Both the position numbers and the translations under genes were made by a program. The notes under the pieces were generated by a model. The model saw nothing but the letters and a program-made list of their open reading frames with translations, was not told where the DNA came from and made no database searches. DNA of 10,274 nucleotides from Calditrichota bacterium (GTDB taxonomy: Bacteria > Calditrichota > Calditrichia > RBG-13-44-9 > J075). Of this stretch, positions 7,026 through 10,274 are shown one piece after another; position 1 is the first letter of the stretch; every line of letters begins with the position of its first letter. Location of the stretch: positions 1 through 10,274 of the forward strand of contig JAJRYW010000217.1 in assembly GCA_024275555.1 (NCBI GenBank), in the 5' to 3' direction.

Positions 7026-7070
7026 GATTGGAATTTATTTGAAATTTGGGTTTTGCGATTTGGAGTTTTG
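7026..7070. repeat. Degenerate heptanucleotide repeat overlapping the acyltransferase 3' end
   Basis: Read on the plus strand from 7036, the sequence falls into seven-base units TATTTGA, AATTTGG, GTTTTGC, GATTTGG, AGTTTTG, with less regular copies before 7036. The consensus is near NATTTGG (minus strand CCAAATN). The repeat spans the stop codon, so the last protein residues (about NSKSQNPNFK) are repeat-derived. I recall similar CAAATTC-type heptads in genomes of candidate phyla, but that is from memory. Confidence 0.6.
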
Positions 7071-7979
7071 CTCCTCTTGCGATGAGGTGCAGACTGTTTT
7101 CCAGCGCCGGTGCATCCAGAGGTACTGCTCCGGATACTCCCGGACCAGTTTCTCCAGCTCCCCGGTAAACCAGGCGGTTATTTTGGCAACATTCTCCTGA
7201 TTCACCTCGGTTAAGTTGCCGAACTCCGGGGTGGAGACATAGATTTTATATTTGAAGGGCGCCGTGCGCACACAGACGCCAAAGATGAGCATCGCCTGGC
7301 TGCGCAGATGCATCACTGCGGCGCCCACCGGTGTTGAGGCCGGCTGGCCGAAGAAGGGCACAAAGACGCCCTTGCGGCCGCCATCCTGATCGCCGAGTAG
7401 GCCTAAAAATTTATGTTCCTGCACAATGGGCAGCGCTTTGCGAACCGCCCCGCGCGGATAGAGAATTTCCACCCCCCAGCGCCGCCGCAAATCTGCGGTG
7501 CGCTTGTCTACCAGCCGGTTGCTTTGCCGCAGTTGGATGACCGACCCGCCGTCAAAATACTGCGAGGCCAGCCAGGCCAGGGCAATTTCCCAGTTGCCGA
7601 AATGCGCCGAGACAATCACTGCTCCCCGGGAACTGTTCTTCAATTTATCCGCCAGGGCCTGATCGTTGAATTCCACGCGGGTTTTGATTTTCTCCACCGT
7701 CCAGCGTCCCATTTTAAAAAACTCCAGGGCGGTCAGCGCCCAGTGGCGGTAGCAGCCCCGGGCAATCTTTTCCCGCTCTTCCGGGCTTTTCTCCGGAAAG
7801 GCCCGGGCCAAATTCTCCAGGCTGACCTTCCGGCGATATTTAAAGAGATCATACACTAAAAATGCCAGAAAATTTGCGAAAGGGCGCATGGCCCATTCCG
7901 GCATGATGGTAATCTTCCACTCGATGAATCGGAAAATCGCATATTCCAGCCGGTGCTGAATCCGCTTCTTTACGCTCAT
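7035..7979 (-). CDS. LpxL/HtrB-family lysophospholipid or lipid A acyltransferase
   Basis: This 314-residue protein has the size and motifs of lipid A late acyltransferases, which add secondary acyl chains to lipid A at the inner face of the cytoplasmic membrane. The catalytic H(X)4E motif is SAHFGNWE, with His126 and Glu131. Further family motifs are GDQDGGRKGVFVPFFG (196-211) and EQYLWMHRRWK near the C-terminus (about 283-293). The hydrophobic N-terminal region (about 24-45) is only moderately membrane-like, suggesting peripheral or single-pass attachment. ATG 7979 lies 7 bp after the rtcB stop, with an AAGGA sequence within the rtcB end, so translation is probably coupled. The C-terminal tail from about residue 299 (SQEEQNSKSQNPNFK) lies beyond the family core and is encoded partly by a heptanucleotide repeat. 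Acyl and acceptor specificity cannot be read from the sequence. Confidence 0.88.
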   Translation of the reverse strand: MSVKKRIQHRLEYAIFRFIEWKITIMPEWAMRPFANFLAFLVYDLFKYRRKVSLENLARAFPEKSPEEREKIARGCYRHWALTALEFFKMGRWTVEKIKTRVEFNDQALADKLKNSSRGAVIVSAHFGNWEIALAWLASQYFDGGSVIQLRQSNRLVDKRTADLRRRWGVEILYPRGAVRKALPIVQEHKFLGLLGDQDGGRKGVFVPFFGQPASTPVGAAVMHLRSQAMLIFGVCVRTAPFKYKIYVSTPEFGNLTEVNQENVAKITAWFTGELEKLVREYPEQYLWMHRRWKTVCTSSQEEQNSKSQNPNFK

Positions 7980-7986
7980 GTGCTGC

Positions 7987-9450
7987 TCATCCTTTAATCA
8001 CCCCGATTGGCGTTAGTTTAGCGACCTTTTTACTGATGCCGGCCCGGTGCATCACCTCGACCACCTCGGAGACGTCTTTGTAAGCCTCAGGCATTTCTTC
8101 GGCTACTGTACGCATTCCCCGGGCTTGCACCACCACTCCCCTCTTGCGCATTTCTCCCAACAGATCGCGTCCTTTGCCGGCTTTTTTAGCCTTGCTGCGG
8201 CTCATCACCCGGCCGGCGCCGTGGCAACTGCTGCCAAAACTTTCTTCCATAGCTGCCGCCTGGCCTACCGCCACAAAAGAATAGCGACCCATGTCCCCCG
8301 GGATCAGCACCGGCTGGCCCACCTCCCGATAAGGCGCCGGCGTCAGCGGATGGCCGGGGGGAAATGCCCGCGTGGCGCCCTTGCGGTGCACACAGACTTT
8401 TTCCACCTGCCCGTCAATCCGGTGTTCTTCGATTTTGGCGATATTGTGGCAGACATCATAGAGCAGCGAAAAACCCAAATCACGGGGGGAGACGCCCAGG
8501 GTGCGCAGGAAACTGTTGCGGGCCAGGTGCATAATCACCTGGCGATTGGCCCAGGCAAAGTTGGCTGCCGCCGCCATCGCCCCCAGGTACTGGCGGCCCT
8601 CTTCGGATTGAATCGGCGCGCAGGCTAATTGACGATCCGGCAATTGAATTCCATAGCGATGCGCCGCGCGCGACAGAATGCGCAGATAATCATCGCAGAC
8701 CTGGTGGCCCAGCCCCCGGGAGCCGCAGTGGATCATCACCACCACCTGGCCGGGGAAGAGTCCCAGCGTTTCGGCGGCCGGGGCGTCGTAAATATCCTCC
8801 ACCACCTGCACTTCCAGAAAATGATTACCGGATCCCAATGTGCCCACCTGGTCCGCTCCCCGTTCCCTGGCTCGGGCGCTGACATCCTCCGGCTGCGCCG
8901 AGGCCAATGCGCCGCCTTCTTCGGTGCACTCCAGGTCCGCCTCGCTGGCGTAGCCCCGCTCCAGGCACCAGCGCGACCCCATGCGCAGCAGCTTATTCAT
9001 CTCCTTTTTGCCCAGTTTGCCGATGGCCCCGGCGGCGCCCACCCCGGTGGGCACATCCCGGAAAAGGTTCTGCACCAACTGCTCCAAATACGGTTTCACA
9101 TCCGGGTAAGAGAGGCGGGTGCGCACTAACCGCACCCCGCAATTGATGTCGTAGCCGACGCCGCCGGGGGAGACAACCCCTTCTTCAAGATCGGTGGCGG
9201 CCACCCCGCCTATGGGGAATCCGTAGCCCCAGTGGATATCCGGCATGGCCAGGGAGTACTTGCGGATACCCGGCAGCATGGCCACGTTGATCACCTGTTT
9301 GAGGCTCTCCGCCTCGGCCAGGATTTTTTCCATCATCCGCCGGTCGGCAAAGATTTTTCCCGGCACGCGCATGCCCCGCACCGGCGGAATCAGCCAGGTT
9401 ACCTCGCTAATTTGCCGGATTTCGATGTCCTGATAGTGTAACGTGACCAT
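7987..9450 (-). CDS. rtcB: RNA-splicing ligase RtcB (3'-phosphate/5'-OH RNA ligase)
   Basis: RtcB joins RNA 2',3'-cyclic phosphate or 3'-phosphate ends to 5'-OH ends using GTP and Mn2+, in tRNA splicing or RNA repair. With the start at 9450 the protein has 487 residues, close to the Pyrococcus enzyme. All key residues are present: Asp101 and Cys104 (GYDINCG), His210 (GSGNHFLE), His241 (IHCGSRGLGH), His335 (VCHNIAK) and the guanylylated His410 (SCHGAGRVMSR). The spacing matches Pyrococcus horikoshii C98, H203, H234, H329 and H404. I chose the second of two adjacent ATGs (9450) because GGGAGG lies six bases before it; ATG 9453 is too close and TTG 9474 lacks a ribosome site. It ends in TGA after the family-typical LTPIGVIKG, proving that TGA is a stop in this genome. 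No archease gene or RtcR regulator is visible nearby. Confidence 0.96.
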   Translation of the reverse strand: MVTLHYQDIEIRQISEVTWLIPPVRGMRVPGKIFADRRMMEKILAEAESLKQVINVAMLPGIRKYSLAMPDIHWGYGFPIGGVAATDLEEGVVSPGGVGYDINCGVRLVRTRLSYPDVKPYLEQLVQNLFRDVPTGVGAAGAIGKLGKKEMNKLLRMGSRWCLERGYASEADLECTEEGGALASAQPEDVSARARERGADQVGTLGSGNHFLEVQVVEDIYDAPAAETLGLFPGQVVVMIHCGSRGLGHQVCDDYLRILSRAAHRYGIQLPDRQLACAPIQSEEGRQYLGAMAAAANFAWANRQVIMHLARNSFLRTLGVSPRDLGFSLLYDVCHNIAKIEEHRIDGQVEKVCVHRKGATRAFPPGHPLTPAPYREVGQPVLIPGDMGRYSFVAVGQAAAMEESFGSSCHGAGRVMSRSKAKKAGKGRDLLGEMRKRGVVVQARGMRTVAEEMPEAYKDVSEVVEVMHRAGISKKVAKLTPIGVIKG

Positions 9451-9474
9451 CATAGACCTCCCTATTCGTACCAA

Positions 9475-9720
9475 TTATGTATTCAAATTATTCTGACGCA
9501 GAAATTCGCTGATTAAACCGAACATTGCTGAAAAAAAATTTTTCGGCTGCGCCGCCGATCACTATCAAATCTCTCTCCCGGCGTTTCTTTGACCAGGATG
9601 ATTTATGAATTCCGCCTGTTCACCTGTGTTTTTAATGGTAAAAAAATGTTCTGTGTTCTTCAGTCTTATTCGGCGTTTTTCCGCGTCAATTTTTTTAATT
9701 CTACTTTAACACTTTAGTTT
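9475..9720. other. Non-coding region upstream of rtcB with CTGTGTT-type repeat sequence
   Basis: I find no convincing gene here. The 5' leader of rtcB must begin in 9451-9560; CATAAT on the minus strand near 9473-9478 is a possible -10 but has no good -35. The stretch 9612-9666 carries several close variants of one word (CCTGTTCA, CCTGTGTTT, TCTGTGTTC), suggesting an old interspersed repeat. A short CGGCTGCGCCG dyad lies near 9544-9554 beside an A8T5 tract (9531-9543). Confidence 0.5.
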
Positions 9721-9910
9721 TCATGTCGCCCTTATGGGGCTTAAACACTATAAATTATTCTTATTCCGGCGCTTCACAGCGGGCTTTCTTATTTTGCCCC
9801 TTCAGGGCTATTTCGATATTCCAGCCCCGAAGGGGCGTCTTAGAACCGCCCGGAGCAACGCTCCGGGGGAAAGGTCGTCGAAAATGCAGCACCAAAGGGG
9901 CGCAATAAAT
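9721..9910. repeat. BIME-like inverted pair of REP units
   Basis: Two units of similar plan face away from each other around a 13-base centre (9810-9822). The inner arms are GCCCCTTCAGGGCT (9796-9809) and AGCCCCGAAGGGGC (9823-9836), complementary at 13 of 14 positions. Going outward, each unit then has a GC hairpin and a second AAGGG(G)CG word. On the right, CCCGGAGC (9849-9856) pairs perfectly with GCTCCGGG (9860-9867), and AAAGGGGCG follows at 9894-9902. On the left, an imperfect hairpin at 9766-9784 is followed by GCCCTTATGGGGC (9728-9740). The architecture is that of paired REP elements. Confidence 0.7.
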
Positions 9911-10173
9911 TAGGTGTTCGAAAATATGCATTCTATTTTAAAAGTCTTAACTGACGGTTCGGTTATTTTTTGGCCGGTTTTCGAAATTCTTGGTGATTTC
10001 CTATTCGAAAGTTCTCGTTTTGGGAAAAATTCACGCCTGGCCACAGTTTCATACACAGAACCTTTGGTTTTACGTAGAAATCAATCGAGGACTCTCCAAC
10101 TGGTAAGTTTCCGGGTGATAGCCGGAAAACAAAAAAATGGGCGCATGACAAATTGTATTTTACAGACATTCTT
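9911..10173. other. AT-rich region with no supported gene
   Basis: Open frames on both strands here (94 codons from GTG 9914, 68 codons from ATG 10169) lack Shine-Dalgarno sites, recognisable motifs and protein-like composition, and the first begins within repeat-flanking sequence. Three TTCGAAA words (9917-9923, 9979-9985, 10004-10010) are the only local structure seen. I take the region to be non-coding. Confidence 0.5.
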
Positions 10174-10274
10174 TAAAACCGTTGAAACGGTTAAATGATC
10201 GCTGCAAGATGTCATTAACACCGGGCTTAAGCCCGGTGTTAATGAGAAAGAAATTATTACATAGCCGTTTTAAC
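10174..10274. repeat. REP-like element with a 32-bp perfect palindrome
   Basis: CATTAACACCGGGCTT (10213-10228) and AAGCCCGGTGTTAATG (10229-10244) are exact reverse complements with no spacer, giving a 14-bp stem with a TTAA loop. On the left, AACCGTT-GA-AACGGTT (10177-10192) is a second dyad. The last bases of the window, read as reverse complement (GTTAAAACGGCTATG), resemble the left segment GTTGAAACGGTTAAATG, so the palindrome may be the centre of a larger imperfect inverted repeat of about 90 bp. The right limit is cut by the window edge. Confidence 0.7.

Noticed and set aside
8047..9129. Two long plus-strand frames opposite rtcB
   Set aside because: Histidine- and proline-rich antisense translations of the GC-rich rtcB gene; no ribosome site or motif.
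9451..9474. TTG at 9474 as the rtcB start
   Set aside because: The GGGAGG ribosome site lies between it and the ATG pair at 9448-9453, favouring ATG 9450.
9963..10169. 68-codon minus-strand frame
   Set aside because: Only a weak AAAGA before the ATG, no recognisable domain, and it lies in repeat-flanked AT-rich DNA.
9914..10198. 94-codon frame with GTG start at the right end
   Set aside because: No Shine-Dalgarno, begins within REP-flanking sequence, no motif, and it overlaps a hairpin at its end.
9721..10274. CRISPR array
   Set aside because: The repeated words are short, inverted relative to one another, and not separated by regular unique spacers.

Overview
The window suggests a Gram-negative bacterium from a deep-branching, probably uncultured lineage. 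It has bacterial type II fatty-acid synthesis genes, an LpxL/HtrB-type acyltransferase that implies lipid A or a similar outer-membrane lipid, an RtcB close in length to the archaeal-type enzyme, and non-coding DNA full of REP-like hairpins of a style I associate from memory with the FCB group and neighbouring candidate phyla. This placement is an inference with low confidence. The standard bacterial code applies: rtcB ends in TGA at the conserved C-terminus of its family.

Layout. (1) Positions 1-2989, minus strand, hold a lipid/ribosome operon read right to left: DUF177/YceD, rpmF (L32), plsX, fabH, fabD (only its first 16 codons). A TTGACA/TATAAA promoter at 3005-3031 puts the transcript start only about 9 nt before the DUF177 ATG. 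fabH carries an in-frame TGA exactly where the family has a glycine of its C-terminal GAGFTWG motif. The remaining 19 codons after it are intact, so the gene is truncated by one nonsense change or is read through. (2) 3202-5640, plus strand, divergent: a Lon-like AAA+ protease with a Ser652/Lys695 dyad. (3) 5744-6775, plus strand: a 343-residue protein of unknown function. (4) 6776-7034: a convergent intergenic region with four inverted repeats in about 170 bp, one of them an intrinsic terminator for the leftward operon. (5) 7035-9450, minus strand: rtcB followed 7 nt later by the LpxL-like acyltransferase, whose last codons run into a degenerate 7-bp repeat. (6) 9475-10274: about 800 bp without a convincing gene, holding a BIME-like inverted pair of REP units (about 9721-9910) and a 32-bp perfect palindrome (10213-10244).

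How the genes work together: the left operon couples ribosome assembly (L32, DUF177) to phospholipid and fatty-acid initiation (PlsX acyl-phosphate, FabH condensation, FabD malonyl loading), the same order as in many bacteria. The right operon pairs an RNA ligase with a membrane-lipid acyltransferase, with no obvious functional link. I see no defence system, prophage, transposase, CRISPR array, tRNA or rRNA. The points most worth checking are the fabH stop codon and the dense repeat architecture.
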